This document shows positions 43,383 through 52,322 of a stretch of DNA of 64,000 nt, one piece after another. Where the stretch lies: positions 1 to 64,000 of the forward strand of contig PBIO01000003.1 of the NCBI GenBank assembly GCA_002720865.1. The letters run 5' to 3'. Below the pieces are notes generated by a model, which saw only the letters and a program-made list of their open reading frames with translations, ran no database searches and had not been told where the DNA came from. The stretch's first letter is position 1. Every line of letters starts with the position of its first letter. Origin of the DNA: Halobacteriovorax sp. GTDB lineage: Bacteria > Bdellovibrionota > Bacteriovoracia > Bacteriovoracales > Bacteriovoracaceae. Both the position numbers and the translations under genes were made by a program.

Positions 43383-44903
43383 TTGAATGGGGGAAACTTG
43401 AGATATCTATCGGCTTATATATTGCTTAGCGTAGCTATGGTAAATCTAGCGTTTGCCAGTAAGTCTCCCTCCGCCGATCGGGCCGGAATAGCTAAATACA
43501 AAAGACAATGCCAAGAAGTTAAGAAGTATGTGATCAAAAGTCGCTTCAAGCTCGATTGTTATAATAACTATCATCACTATAATGCCAATGCCTGGAAGTC
43601 CTATAGCAAAGCATCGGCCAAGAAGTCTGGGACTGTAAAGATTGCTAGCTATAATATGCTTCATCCCGGTTCTCAGCGCTCAATTTTTAAAGACCTAAAG
43701 CTTTTAGCAAAAGTTATTAATAAATGGGATGTATTGGTTGGACTAGAATTGCTGCCAATTGTGGGAAGAGACTTAGAGAATAATAAAAGGGTTCTTAAAT
43801 ACCTTGGAAGCAGCAAGGGGAAATCTGCAGCCTCACTTTACCGTGCTCCTGGATATGTGAATATTTTAAATGAGTTAAGAAAGCTTGATAAGTCTTGGGC
43901 CTTAATTTTGTCACCAAGAGGTGATGCTGCTAAATCGGGACAAGTAGATGAGCATGTAGGATTCTTTTATCGGGCCAAAAAAGTTAAACCGATTATTAAT
44001 GAGCATTGTAATGAATATAAAACAAGTGGTTCTGGTACGGCCTTTGCCTGTTTTCCTAACTTTAGAAAAGCTTTTATGGGAAGAGAGACGACTCATGTTT
44101 TTTCTAGAAGACCCTTCTTAGCTTCTTTTGAATCCGGAAATTTTACTTTCTCACTTCTAGGTAGTCATACAATTTTTGGTTCACCAAAAGATAAAGCTAC
44201 GATGAGAAAAATCTTAAAATCGGCTTTTAATGTTTCGACTTATACAAACCTTGGAACAGGGGTTACTAAAGAAACTTATGCTCGTTTTGCTGAAGCAGCT
44301 GTAACTTTAGAGTTTATGGAGAACTTAAGATATTACTATAAAGAGCAGGACATTATTTTTGCAGCGGATTTTAATTTGACTCCGAAAGTTAAGTTTTGGA
44401 ATGAAATCTTAGAGAATTTCCCTGGTGGAAAACTTTATCAAAATGAAGCCTCAACCGTGACCCTCCTAAGAAGTGATAAGGGGCGTTTAACAAAAGGACT
44501 TAGCTCTTCTTACGACCATTTTGTCTTAGATCCATCTGAAACTAAGGAATGTATCGGTAAAAGTGGAAAGGCAAGAGTTGGAAGATTTAATACCTACACT
44601 GGGAATACTTGGAAGTATATTGAATCAAATTATATCATTCGAAAAAAGAATACTATGTCTCAAAGCTCTACAGCTAAGACTAAGAAAACCAAAAGAATTT
44701 CAGAGTTTAAAAGATATTTAAAAAGTCTTAAAACGATTAAGAATGGAAAGATTCAGTGGGATGATTATCAGTATGAAGCGAGGGTTAAGGCCTACGAAAG
44801 CCGCCTATTCTCTTCTCAGCTTAAAAATGCTACCTACTACAAGGTACAGCAAGAACTCTTAAGTGATCATATGCCTATAACGATTTACTGCTCAACTAAA
44901 TAA
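43383..44903 (+). CDS. Exported endonuclease/exonuclease/phosphatase (DNase I-like) family protein, 506 aa
   Basis: Signal peptide (residues ~6-27, LRYLSAYILLSVAMVNLAFA), then VKIASYNMLHPG, LVGLELLP (metal-binding Glu), SLLGSHTIFG, IIFAADFNLTPK (Asp/Asn pair) and LLSDHMPITIY (catalytic His) in the order expected of the EEP fold. The ~70 residues before the fold and a ~60-residue insertion late in the domain (KNTMSQSSTAKTKKTKR region) are unusual. Likely an exported nuclease that degrades DNA outside the cell or in prey, though EEP proteins also include phosphatases. TTG starts at 43383 or 43398 are both possible. Confidence 0.8.
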   Translation: MNGGNLRYLSAYILLSVAMVNLAFASKSPSADRAGIAKYKRQCQEVKKYVIKSRFKLDCYNNYHHYNANAWKSYSKASAKKSGTVKIASYNMLHPGSQRSIFKDLKLLAKVINKWDVLVGLELLPIVGRDLENNKRVLKYLGSSKGKSAASLYRAPGYVNILNELRKLDKSWALILSPRGDAAKSGQVDEHVGFFYRAKKVKPIINEHCNEYKTSGSGTAFACFPNFRKAFMGRETTHVFSRRPFLASFESGNFTFSLLGSHTIFGSPKDKATMRKILKSAFNVSTYTNLGTGVTKETYARFAEAAVTLEFMENLRYYYKEQDIIFAADFNLTPKVKFWNEILENFPGGKLYQNEASTVTLLRSDKGRLTKGLSSSYDHFVLDPSETKECIGKSGKARVGRFNTYTGNTWKYIESNYIIRKKNTMSQSSTAKTKKTKRISEFKRYLKSLKTIKNGKIQWDDYQYEARVKAYESRLFSSQLKNATYYKVQQELLSDHMPITIYCSTK

Positions 44904-44909
44904 AAGAGC

Positions 44910-45602
44910 TTAATAAACTTCAATCTCGCCTATTCGCTCTCCCTTAACATTATATCTAACAAGAGCAGTTATTTTATCTGTTGTATCACGGTACTGAAGT
45001 CTACTTTTTTCTAAGAAACCAATAAGCTTTGATTCGGCTACAATTAAATAATAAGTTGTTTTAAGATAGTCGTAGTAACCATCGCCAAGCTCCGAAGAAA
45101 GGTCGGTGGCTTTGATATTTTCTCTAACTTCTTTAGGAAGCTTGTTGAATCTGGCCTTAGAGATATATTTTACATTTCTATGTCCAGGTCTTGCTTCAAG
45201 AATTCTATAATCGACTTTAGATTTGCAGTCTGTGACAGAAACAACTTTCCAGCTGGCCTCTTTTACAGTGATTTCTCCAGTGAAGTCGACCACCATTGTT
45301 TTGAATTGTTTTCTTAATTTAGAGCGACACTGAAGAGCGCCGACGACAACTCTTAGGCGCATCAGCGTGATAATTTCTTTGCCTTCAAAATCGGTAATGT
45401 ATTTTTCAACAACTCTAAACTTTCCTCGGTTTATACATTGTTGGGTATCAATAATAATTGGAGTTTGATTCGCCAGAACAAGTTCCGAGCAAACCTCTGC
45501 AATTGGATCAGAAGTTTTTAATCTAGAATTGGCATTAACCCATTCACCGGCAAAGGCCGAAGAAAGCCAGATAAGGCCTAGAAGTCCTAAGGACAACTTC
45601 AT
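44910..45602 (-). CDS. Exported protein of unknown function, 230 aa
   Basis: Family not recognised. MKLSLGLLGLIWLSSAFAGE is a Sec signal peptide. The mature part contains four Cys (AEVCSE, TQQCINR, ALQCRSK, VTDCKSK) and looks beta-rich. GGGAG precedes the ATG. Its stop lies six bases from the convergent nuclease stop; no terminator is visible between them. Confidence 0.65.
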   Translation of the reverse strand: MKLSLGLLGLIWLSSAFAGEWVNANSRLKTSDPIAEVCSELVLANQTPIIIDTQQCINRGKFRVVEKYITDFEGKEIITLMRLRVVVGALQCRSKLRKQFKTMVVDFTGEITVKEASWKVVSVTDCKSKVDYRILEARPGHRNVKYISKARFNKLPKEVRENIKATDLSSELGDGYYDYLKTTYYLIVAESKLIGFLEKSRLQYRDTTDKITALVRYNVKGERIGEIEVY

Positions 45603-45718
45603 TTCAATCTCCCTGATTGTGTGATGCGCATTTCTACCAAATGGGTGATTCCACTACAAGAGGATTGCGTCAATCAGTGGTTTAGAAGCTGATTTTTATC
45701 AAAAAAGGCTAAATCTCC

Positions 45719-45746
45719 TTGAGAAAAAGCCGATAGTATGTATTAT
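45719..45746 (+). promoter_or_regulatory. Probable sigma-70-type promoter of the 44-aa ORF
   Basis: TTGAGA (45719-45724), 16-base spacer, TATTAT (45741-45746). Just downstream the inverted repeat tttga-cata-tcaaa (45757-45770) could be an operator or leader hairpin. Confidence 0.5.
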
Positions 45747-45781
45747 ATAACTAAAGTTTGACATATCAAACAGGGGGCAAT

Positions 45782-45916
45782 ATGGTAGTACGCAATTGTA
45801 AATCTCTCTTAAAAGAGATTCACGACCTAGAAGAAAAGATGGAAGTTTTGACTCGGCTGCACCCCGATCTAGACCCTGAAGTTCTTTTAAAGCTTATTTT
45901 AAAAAAGATGGGATAG
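45782..45916 (+). CDS. Small protein, 44 aa
   Basis: ATG at 45782 follows a CAGGGGG Shine-Dalgarno, with a promoter-like sequence about 36 bases further up. The product, MVVRNCKSLLKEIHDLEEKM then EVLTRLHPDLDPEVLLKLILKKMG, is a likely amphipathic helix pair. The strong ribosome binding site and promoter argue that it is real, though it is short and unrecognised. It ends 12 bases before the convergent glycosyltransferase stop. It could be a regulator or chaperone-like helical protein. Confidence 0.5.
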   Translation: MVVRNCKSLLKEIHDLEEKMEVLTRLHPDLDPEVLLKLILKKMG

Positions 45917-45927
45917 GGGTCTATTTC

Positions 45928-46968
45928 TTATTTAAAGGAAACTCCTTTTTCAGACAATTTCAGCAATAGAAATGTGTCCTTATCCCATTTTCTCGCCAAT
46001 TTTGATTCCATAGAGTCAGGAACCTTAGACCTTGATAAAAGTTTATCCAAAAGCCCTGGCTCCAAAATAATCGCATCTTTCTTAAACTCTTTAGGAACCA
46101 AGCTGAGCTTATCTACCCAATTAACTTCGAGGGCATTGATTTTTTTTAAGGTCTCTTCTTTAAAGTTATCTTTGTTTCCTACGATATAGACCTTTGGAGA
46201 GGGGCTTTTAGAAAAGCTTTCGCCCATTCTTTCAATTCTGTCTTTCATAACGGCAGGATGGTTCAAAAGTAACGGAAGTGTTTTAGTTTCCGCAAACGCA
46301 CGCTGTTCTCTTTTAAAATATTTTTGAAACTTCTCAGAGGCCCTTATGGATTTGATTAAAAATTTTTGTTTCTCTTGCCGTTTCTCTTCATCCCTAACAT
46401 GACCATAGTGATGAATATACACGTCGCTTTCATAGACCTTGCTAAAGCCAGAGAAGCCCTGTGCATCGCCATGGTTAAGAACTTTGGAATTTAATTTAAC
46501 CGCTCTTATTTCTACTGGGTACCAGCGCTTATTTATGGCGATGGAATAATGGCTTTGCCAAAAATGAAAATAGCGAAAGCTAATGGCGTCGCATCCCTGT
46601 GCATCGGCCTTTTTGATATCCTCTCTTAACTTTTCGTAGGAGTTTTCATGAATAACTTCGTCTGACTGAAGATAGATTCCCCATGCGGATTCTTCATGGC
46701 CGTGGTCTTCCCTAAGTTTTTCAAGAGCGATATTAGTTTGCTCAGAAAAAATAAGTCCACCTTGCCCCATTCTAGACATATCCCAGACTGTATCAATAAT
46801 TTTAATAGTTGGAAGCTTTTCTAAAATAGCTTTGGTCCCATCGTCATTTTGTCCTAGGGCGATATAAATTTCTTCAGCTACTCCCGCCAAAGAGGTGAAA
46901 GCCTCAACAAAAGGATAGTCGAATCGCACCCCATCTTTAAGAAATGAAAAACCGTATATTTTAGTCAT
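45928..46968 (-). CDS. Family 2-like glycosyltransferase (GT-A), 346 aa
   Basis: Opens with IYGFSFLKDGVRFDYPFVEAF and has YLQSDEVIHENSYE near residue 100, an acidic motif comparable to the DxD region of GT2 enzymes that handle nucleotide sugars. NKRWYPVEIRAVKL and YIHHYGHVRDEEKR follow, also typical of this subgroup. The C-terminal ~80 residues form a separate small domain that reads like a Rossmann segment (PKVYIVGNKDNF). Acceptor unknown; probably surface or cell-wall polysaccharide. No Shine-Dalgarno is visible. Confidence 0.72.
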   Translation of the reverse strand: MTKIYGFSFLKDGVRFDYPFVEAFTSLAGVAEEIYIALGQNDDGTKAILEKLPTIKIIDTVWDMSRMGQGGLIFSEQTNIALEKLREDHGHEESAWGIYLQSDEVIHENSYEKLREDIKKADAQGCDAISFRYFHFWQSHYSIAINKRWYPVEIRAVKLNSKVLNHGDAQGFSGFSKVYESDVYIHHYGHVRDEEKRQEKQKFLIKSIRASEKFQKYFKREQRAFAETKTLPLLLNHPAVMKDRIERMGESFSKSPSPKVYIVGNKDNFKEETLKKINALEVNWVDKLSLVPKEFKKDAIILEPGLLDKLLSRSKVPDSMESKLARKWDKDTFLLLKLSEKGVSFK

Positions 46969-47028
46969 GCGCTATCATTTTAAATGATTTCTTTCCCTTC
47001 TACTACCGAGAGATGTTAAAATAATCTT

Positions 47029-48000
47029 ATGTCTGAAGAATACCAAGAAGTTCCTTTAAAGATGATTGATCCGGAGAGTGATCTGCCGGCGGATCTCTTT
47101 CTATACATCAATGATAAATATATCCAGTATTTACATGCAGGGGATTCAATTCATATTGATAAGTATGATCTGTTTTTAAATAAAAATGTGAAGAGTGTTT
47201 ATGTAAAAGATGAAGACTATGACCGAGTCATGGATTGGTGTTTAACTGTTAGGCAGACTTTTAGAGAAGAACTAATTGAAGAGGCCGGTGAGGATGCCAA
47301 AGAGATTATTGAAGAGGCCTTTGAATTAGAGGAAGAGCTTTATGATGTTTTCTCGGATCAAGTTCTTACACAGGAAAGAGTAGAAAAACTAAGAAGTTTT
47401 GCTGATGACTTTGTCCAAAAAGCAAGTGAGCAAGAAAACTTTAAAAAAGCTCTTTCAGCTTTATTAAAACGAAACGAAACATTAGCAGCCCATTCTTCAA
47501 ATGTTGCTAATTTAGCGGTCTTTATTGGAATGATAAGCGGAATTGGAAGCAAGTACGCATTAGATAATCTTTATATGGCCTCTCTTTTACACGATTATGG
47601 GAAAGTTAAAATTCCTCCGCATATTGTTGAGAACCCAAGTGATGCCAATTATGAAAGACTAATGAATGCTCACCCAGAGGCTTCAATTAAAATCATTGAA
47701 AAATCGGATGGGGTCCCTGAACAAGTCTATAAAATGATTTTAGAGCATCATGAGTACTGGAATGGAAGCGGATATCCGCGAGGAATTCGAGAGCACGATA
47801 TTTACGAATATACTCCCATCTTAAGTATTGCCAATGAAATCGATAATTTTCTTATAAAAAACAGGGCCCAACCAGATGTAAAAAGATGGGAAAAGGCTAT
47901 TAAGATGGTCGAAAACGGAAAGGGCTCAAAGTGGAATCCAGAGCTCTTTCCAAGGATAACTGACGCTCTAAAAAAAGCATTCCTACCCGGATTTGATTAA
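47029..48000 (+). CDS. HD-GYP domain protein, 323 aa
   Basis: HAGDSIHI near the N-terminus begins a small unrecognised domain, then an HD-GYP domain: LLHDYGKVKIPPH (H188-D189) and LEHHEYWNGSGYPRG (GYP 248-250). It is the second HD-GYP protein in the window and shares the two-part architecture of the first, suggesting paralogy. Cyclic di-GMP hydrolysis is expected but some residues after GYP deviate from the first (SIANEIDNFL in place of the AICDFFDAIT type), so activity is less certain. It overlaps metG by 4 bp at the 3' ends. Confidence 0.85.
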   Translation: MSEEYQEVPLKMIDPESDLPADLFLYINDKYIQYLHAGDSIHIDKYDLFLNKNVKSVYVKDEDYDRVMDWCLTVRQTFREELIEEAGEDAKEIIEEAFELEEELYDVFSDQVLTQERVEKLRSFADDFVQKASEQENFKKALSALLKRNETLAAHSSNVANLAVFIGMISGIGSKYALDNLYMASLLHDYGKVKIPPHIVENPSDANYERLMNAHPEASIKIIEKSDGVPEQVYKMILEHHEYWNGSGYPRGIREHDIYEYTPILSIANEIDNFLIKNRAQPDVKRWEKAIKMVENGKGSKWNPELFPRITDALKKAFLPGFD

Positions 48001-49709
48001 GACTTTTCTAAACCTAAACTTTCGTACATCTTTTTAATTAAATCATCTTCAATTTTAGGAACTAAGGCCTCTACTTTTTCCGTTAAAACAAGTCCTTTAG
48101 AAAAGGCATTTTCTAATCCAGATAAATCACCAGAATAAATTCCTTTTTTAAGCTCATCACTAGAAATCGATTTGAAGTGATTTAAAATTTTTGATGAAAG
48201 CTCAGGTAAAAAAGGCTCTAAAATTGATCCAAGGACCAGAGCGTAGATAGAAGAGTGGGCCAAGGTTTTTCCTGCAGCATCTTTATCTTCTTTTATTTGC
48301 GCCCAAGGAGCATTGTCTGAAAAGAAGTTATTCGCCTTTTGACCTATATTCATTACCTTCTCAATTCCTTTTTTTATGGCATAGGAATCAAGAAGCTGAT
48401 TAAGCTCTTTTACATCTTCCGAAAGTTCTTTTCCATGTTCAGAGTTTGAGAAGCCATTAAAGTATTCAGCAGGCATTCCTTCTTCCCAGTTCTTTTGGGT
48501 AAACTTCAAACATCGGTTTAAAAAGTTTCCAATATTATTGGCGAGCTCATTATTAACCTTCGCTTGCATTTGATCCCAGCTAAAACTTGAGTCAGTGGTT
48601 TCTGGTAAAATCGAAAGAAGATAATATCTTAGGGCCGTTTGACCAAAGTCTTTCATGGCCTCATGAGCATCAACATAATGCCCCGTCGATTTTGAAAATT
48701 GTTTACCTTCAAGGTTTAAAAACTGATTTGCAGGAACTTGATCCGCTGGCTTCGCCTGTCCTGAAGCCATACTCATGGTTGGGAAGATAACTGCATGAAA
48801 AATAATATTATCTTTTCCAATAAAGTGAGTTAATTCAACATCTTCATTTTGCCACCAATCTTTAAGGTAGTGCTCATCTGAACCAGTTTCTTCTAGGTAC
48901 TTCTTGGTGTTCGAAACATATCCAATTGGAGCGTCAAACCAAACATATAATTTTTTACCTTCCGTATTTGGTAGAGGAACATCAATTCCCCAATCAATAT
49001 CTCTGGTGATTGCTCTGTCGTGAAGATTTTCTTCTGTAAGACTATTTACATAAGGATAAACGGTTTTTCTCCAAATATCTTTTTTGGTTTCGAACCACTT
49101 TCGGTACTCGTTATGATACTTAGATAAGAGGATATAATATTGAGTGACGGTAACTTCCTCAATATTTTGGCTAGAGCAAATTTTGCAAACAGTATTTGTA
49201 AGTTTAACCGGATCAATAAATTCACCGCAATTAGGACATTCGTCCCCGCGGGCATTTTCGTAATCACATTTATAACAAGTACCTTCTACAAAACGATCGG
49301 GTAGGTGATTATGACAGTCATTACAGTAAAGTTGTTGACCATCTCTTGGTTCAATAAAACCTTTTTCATGTAAATCTTTAAACCATTTTATAGTTTCTTC
49401 CGCGTGGTACTCTGCAGAAGTCTGTCCGAAGAAATCAAACTCGACTCCGTATTCTTTAAATACCTGGGCGTGATCAGCATGCCACTTATTTACATAAGAT
49501 TGATAATCCTCACCTGCCTTTTTCGCATTAAGCATAATGGCCACACCGTGCTCATCACTTCCGCAGATAAAGAGAGTTTTCTCTCCTTGCAATCTTCTAT
49601 GACGGTTGTAAACGTCCGAGGGAAGGTAGGCACCAACGAGATGTCCAAAATGAATAGGCCCGTTAGCATAGGGCAAGGCCGCTGTAATAAGATGACGTTT
49701 ATGCTGCAT
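47997..49709 (-). CDS. metG: Methionyl-tRNA synthetase
   Basis: Charges tRNA-Met. YANGPIHFGHL is the HIGH motif (residues 14-24); KQFSKS (near 340) is the KMSKS-equivalent loop. The inserted zinc knuckle contains CNDCHNHL, CYKC, CPNCGEF and CKICSS, so the two-zinc MetG type is present. 570 aa without the C-terminal EMAPII-like dimerisation domain. GGAG precedes the ATG. Confidence 0.96.
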   Translation of the reverse strand: MQHKRHLITAALPYANGPIHFGHLVGAYLPSDVYNRHRRLQGEKTLFICGSDEHGVAIMLNAKKAGEDYQSYVNKWHADHAQVFKEYGVEFDFFGQTSAEYHAEETIKWFKDLHEKGFIEPRDGQQLYCNDCHNHLPDRFVEGTCYKCDYENARGDECPNCGEFIDPVKLTNTVCKICSSQNIEEVTVTQYYILLSKYHNEYRKWFETKKDIWRKTVYPYVNSLTEENLHDRAITRDIDWGIDVPLPNTEGKKLYVWFDAPIGYVSNTKKYLEETGSDEHYLKDWWQNEDVELTHFIGKDNIIFHAVIFPTMSMASGQAKPADQVPANQFLNLEGKQFSKSTGHYVDAHEAMKDFGQTALRYYLLSILPETTDSSFSWDQMQAKVNNELANNIGNFLNRCLKFTQKNWEEGMPAEYFNGFSNSEHGKELSEDVKELNQLLDSYAIKKGIEKVMNIGQKANNFFSDNAPWAQIKEDKDAAGKTLAHSSIYALVLGSILEPFLPELSSKILNHFKSISSDELKKGIYSGDLSGLENAFSKGLVLTEKVEALVPKIEDDLIKKMYESLGLEKS

Positions 49710-49781
49710 ATGGTTACTCCACTGAATATGCGAGTGTTTTTTTTAGCAAAGTTGCCCGAATATTGCTACAAGAAGTCCCAT

Positions 49782-50573
49782 ATGGCTTTTAACATTCCCT
49801 CAGCAACATTTCTTTCTTTTGGTCGTAAGCAATGTCTCGACACCCTTTGGAGAATAGGTCGTCAGCTTGAACAGCATTTTTCCAATGAGTCCGAGAAAAC
49901 CGCGGCACTAAAATCAATTTCAACTTATTTAACAACTCTATTAGGTCACGAAGATAAGTATATTGTAGAGCAAGCAAAGGCCCTTTTAGAGATAGAGCTT
50001 TTAAGTGCAAGTGACTTACAAAGATGGTTAATGCATCTTGAGAGGGAATTAAAAATAGATTTAAAAGATTCAGACTTCCTCGTCTCAACAAAAGATACAG
50101 AGACTTCAGGGGAAAAGCTTCCAATTCACCTCGTCTTAGATAATCTTCGTAGTGCTTTTAATGTGGGGAGTTTGTTTAGAACCGCAGAGGCCCTTGGGGT
50201 GGAGCATATTCATCTTTGTGGTTATACACCAACTCCTGAAAACTCGAAGGTCGCTAAGTCGGCCCTTGGAACTGAGAACTGGACCAATTGGACTTATTGG
50301 GAAAATAGTTTGGAATGCCTTATGAGTTTAAAAGAAAAAGGGGTTTTTTCTTACGCTCTTGAAACTGAAAAAAATGCCACCGCTCTACTAGATGTAGAGC
50401 CTAAGTTTCCATGTGCCCTCGTTCTTGGAAATGAGCGCTATGGGCTTGGAGAGCCAGTCCTTCGTAAAACCGATGAGCTCGTCATAATCCCATTATCTGG
50501 AAAAAAGAATTCTCTAAATGTGGGAAGCTGCGGGGCCATTGTTTTGAATCACTTTAGTTCTAAGTATTCGTAA
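49782..50573 (+). CDS. SpoU/TrmH-family RNA 2'-O-methyltransferase, 263 aa
   Basis: SPOUT knot enzyme using SAM: VLDNLRSAFNVGSLFRTAEALGV (motif 1), CALVLGNERYGLG (motif 2) and IPLSGKKNSLNVGSCGAIVL (motif 3). A ~110-residue N-terminal part is mostly helical and unusual for TrmH, which usually has a shorter one. The frame opens far upstream at 49404 within the divergent metG, so the start is not obvious; ATG 49782 or 49728 are the sensible ones. Target nucleotide unknown. Confidence 0.85.
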   Translation: MAFNIPSATFLSFGRKQCLDTLWRIGRQLEQHFSNESEKTAALKSISTYLTTLLGHEDKYIVEQAKALLEIELLSASDLQRWLMHLERELKIDLKDSDFLVSTKDTETSGEKLPIHLVLDNLRSAFNVGSLFRTAEALGVEHIHLCGYTPTPENSKVAKSALGTENWTNWTYWENSLECLMSLKEKGVFSYALETEKNATALLDVEPKFPCALVLGNERYGLGEPVLRKTDELVIIPLSGKKNSLNVGSCGAIVLNHFSSKYS

Positions 50574-50630
50574 TGCGCTCAGCGTCTTTGACGGATACGG
50601 GGTTGGTGCTATGGTTTCTTCGGGGGTTTT

Positions 50631-51470
50631 ATGCAAAATTACATAGCTATCGATTTACCTAAAGAGAGCCTAAAGACGGCCTATCTTGAAGTGGGTGATA
50701 AAAGCTTACCTACAATACTTTTTATTCACGGCAACTCATCTTCAAAGGAAACTTTTAAAAAACAAGCTTCAAGTTTGAAGAACTCATATCATTTGATTGC
50801 TGTAGATCTACCAGGTCACGGTGGGACAGAGGCTCTAAAAAACTCAAAGTATTCTCTAAGTTTATTTAAGGAATTTCTTTTAAGTTTTATCAGGGCTTTG
50901 GATTTAGAAGTTCATACTTTAATGGGCCATTCTCTTGGTGGGCATATTTGTCTTCAGACGATGAACTCTATTTCAGCTCAAAGATTGATTTTATGGGGAA
51001 CTCCCCCAATGACTAATCCTCCCGTAATGGAGAAGATGTTCGCTCCTAATCCAAGTTCTGCACTTCTCTTTAAGAATGAACTTAATGAAGAAGAACTTCA
51101 AAAACTATATGAAAGTTGCTTCTCCCAAAGGTCAAGCCAAGGTTTCTTAGAGTATTCAGAAGCCTTTAGAAAAACCGATCATGAGTTTAGAGAAGGCTTT
51201 TTTCAAGAATTTACAAAACTTCTTTATCAAGATGAATTTTTAGAGCTCGATAAATTTCCAGGTCAGGTACTCTTTATTCATGGAAAAGAGGAGAAACTAA
51301 TTAATAAAGGTTACCTTGTTGAAAACTGTATTGATTTTCAAGTTGAGCTTGTAGAAGGCGCTGGTCATTTTACTCATCTTGATGCTCCTGATCTATTCAA
51401 TATGGCCTGTTTAAAATTCCTATCAACAAATTCTAAAAATATTAACCTCACTATGGAGACGAGTTACTAG
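50631..51470 (+). CDS. Alpha/beta hydrolase, 279 aa
   Basis: Canonical fold: FIHGNSSSKET (oxyanion), AVDLPGHGGTE, LMGHSLGGHIC with nucleophile Ser101, LFIHGKEEKL with the Asp/Glu position, and GAGHFTHLDAP with catalytic His246. Similar proteins include C-C bond hydrolases, lactonases and esterases. GGGGG precedes the ATG. The stop abuts the next ATG without a gap, coupling it to two HTH regulators; it may process a signal or metabolite that they control. Confidence 0.85.
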   Translation: MQNYIAIDLPKESLKTAYLEVGDKSLPTILFIHGNSSSKETFKKQASSLKNSYHLIAVDLPGHGGTEALKNSKYSLSLFKEFLLSFIRALDLEVHTLMGHSLGGHICLQTMNSISAQRLILWGTPPMTNPPVMEKMFAPNPSSALLFKNELNEEELQKLYESCFSQRSSQGFLEYSEAFRKTDHEFREGFFQEFTKLLYQDEFLELDKFPGQVLFIHGKEEKLINKGYLVENCIDFQVELVEGAGHFTHLDAPDLFNMACLKFLSTNSKNINLTMETSY

Positions 51471-52322
51471 ATGAACACTGAAAACTTAGGACTCATTTTT
51501 AAGAAACTTAGAAAGACCGCTGGTCTTTCTCAAATCGAAATGGCCAAGATCCTACAAAGAGATCAGGCCACCATTTCTAGATTAGAAAAAGGTACTCAGA
51601 GTTTAAGCCTAGAGTCTATTTTTGTCTTATCTAAATTCTTTGAAATAAAGTATGAGGATTTATTAAGTGGGCATGTGAACTATTGGGCCATTGCTAAAAA
51701 ATTTGATGTTCCACTAAAGATTGAAGAAAAATACTTAGATAATAATCATTCTGTGGTTAGAGAAGTCATTCCTCTTATGAGAATGATTGTCAAAAAACAA
51801 AGTGCCGACGGATTAAAAACTTTTTTGAAAAGATTTAACTTAGAAGATTTAATCTATATGTGCCCTAGTGAGAGCATTAGCTTTCATATTTATTTTGATC
51901 TCTTGCAAAGAGCTCTTCAATCTGAGCTGATCTCAAAAGATGATATCCCAAGTCTTGTGGCAGAGACTAAATCAATGGAGTATCACGGCTCTTTTTATAA
52001 AGTTTATCAAAAACAGCCGACCCCCATAAAGATCATTAAGGCCTATTCCTATAATTCTCCTCAATATGAAGGAGCTTTTGAGCATAATATTATCGATTTC
52101 TCTGAAAGAGCAGTGACTATTGGGTTTAAGGTTCGTGACTTTGCTAAAGAAATTGATTTTGCAAAAGGAGACATGGGCTCTTTCTTAATAGATTATAAGA
52201 AAGCATACTTCTCTGAACTTCCAAGTGTTTTTGGTTTTGACCCGTTGATTGCAAAACCTGCAATCAATAAGAGTAAGTCCTTAAGTGATGAAGTCTCTAT
52301 TAAGTTGATACAGTCGGCCTGA
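51471..52322 (+). CDS. XRE-type HTH regulator with a C-terminal sensor-like domain, 283 aa
   Basis: Residues ~7-62 are a classic Cro/CI helix-turn-helix (KLRKTAGLSQIEMAKILQRD, then QATISRLEKGTQSLSLESI). The remaining ~200 residues are an unrecognised domain with no obvious ligand motif. The ATG directly follows the hydrolase stop. The next gene overlaps it (TGATG) and encodes a protein of similar length that also starts with an XRE-like segment, so the two are probably paralogous partners. Likely controls this locus; the perfect palindrome at 54751-54770 is a candidate site. Confidence 0.78.
   Translation: MNTENLGLIFKKLRKTAGLSQIEMAKILQRDQATISRLEKGTQSLSLESIFVLSKFFEIKYEDLLSGHVNYWAIAKKFDVPLKIEEKYLDNNHSVVREVIPLMRMIVKKQSADGLKTFLKRFNLEDLIYMCPSESISFHIYFDLLQRALQSELISKDDIPSLVAETKSMEYHGSFYKVYQKQPTPIKIIKAYSYNSPQYEGAFEHNIIDFSERAVTIGFKVRDFAKEIDFAKGDMGSFLIDYKKAYFSELPSVFGFDPLIAKPAINKSKSLSDEVSIKLIQSA

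Noticed and set aside
49404-49781. N-terminal extension of the SpoU-family frame
   Set aside because: It runs opposite the metG N-terminus, which is certain; an internal ATG gives a protein of normal length.
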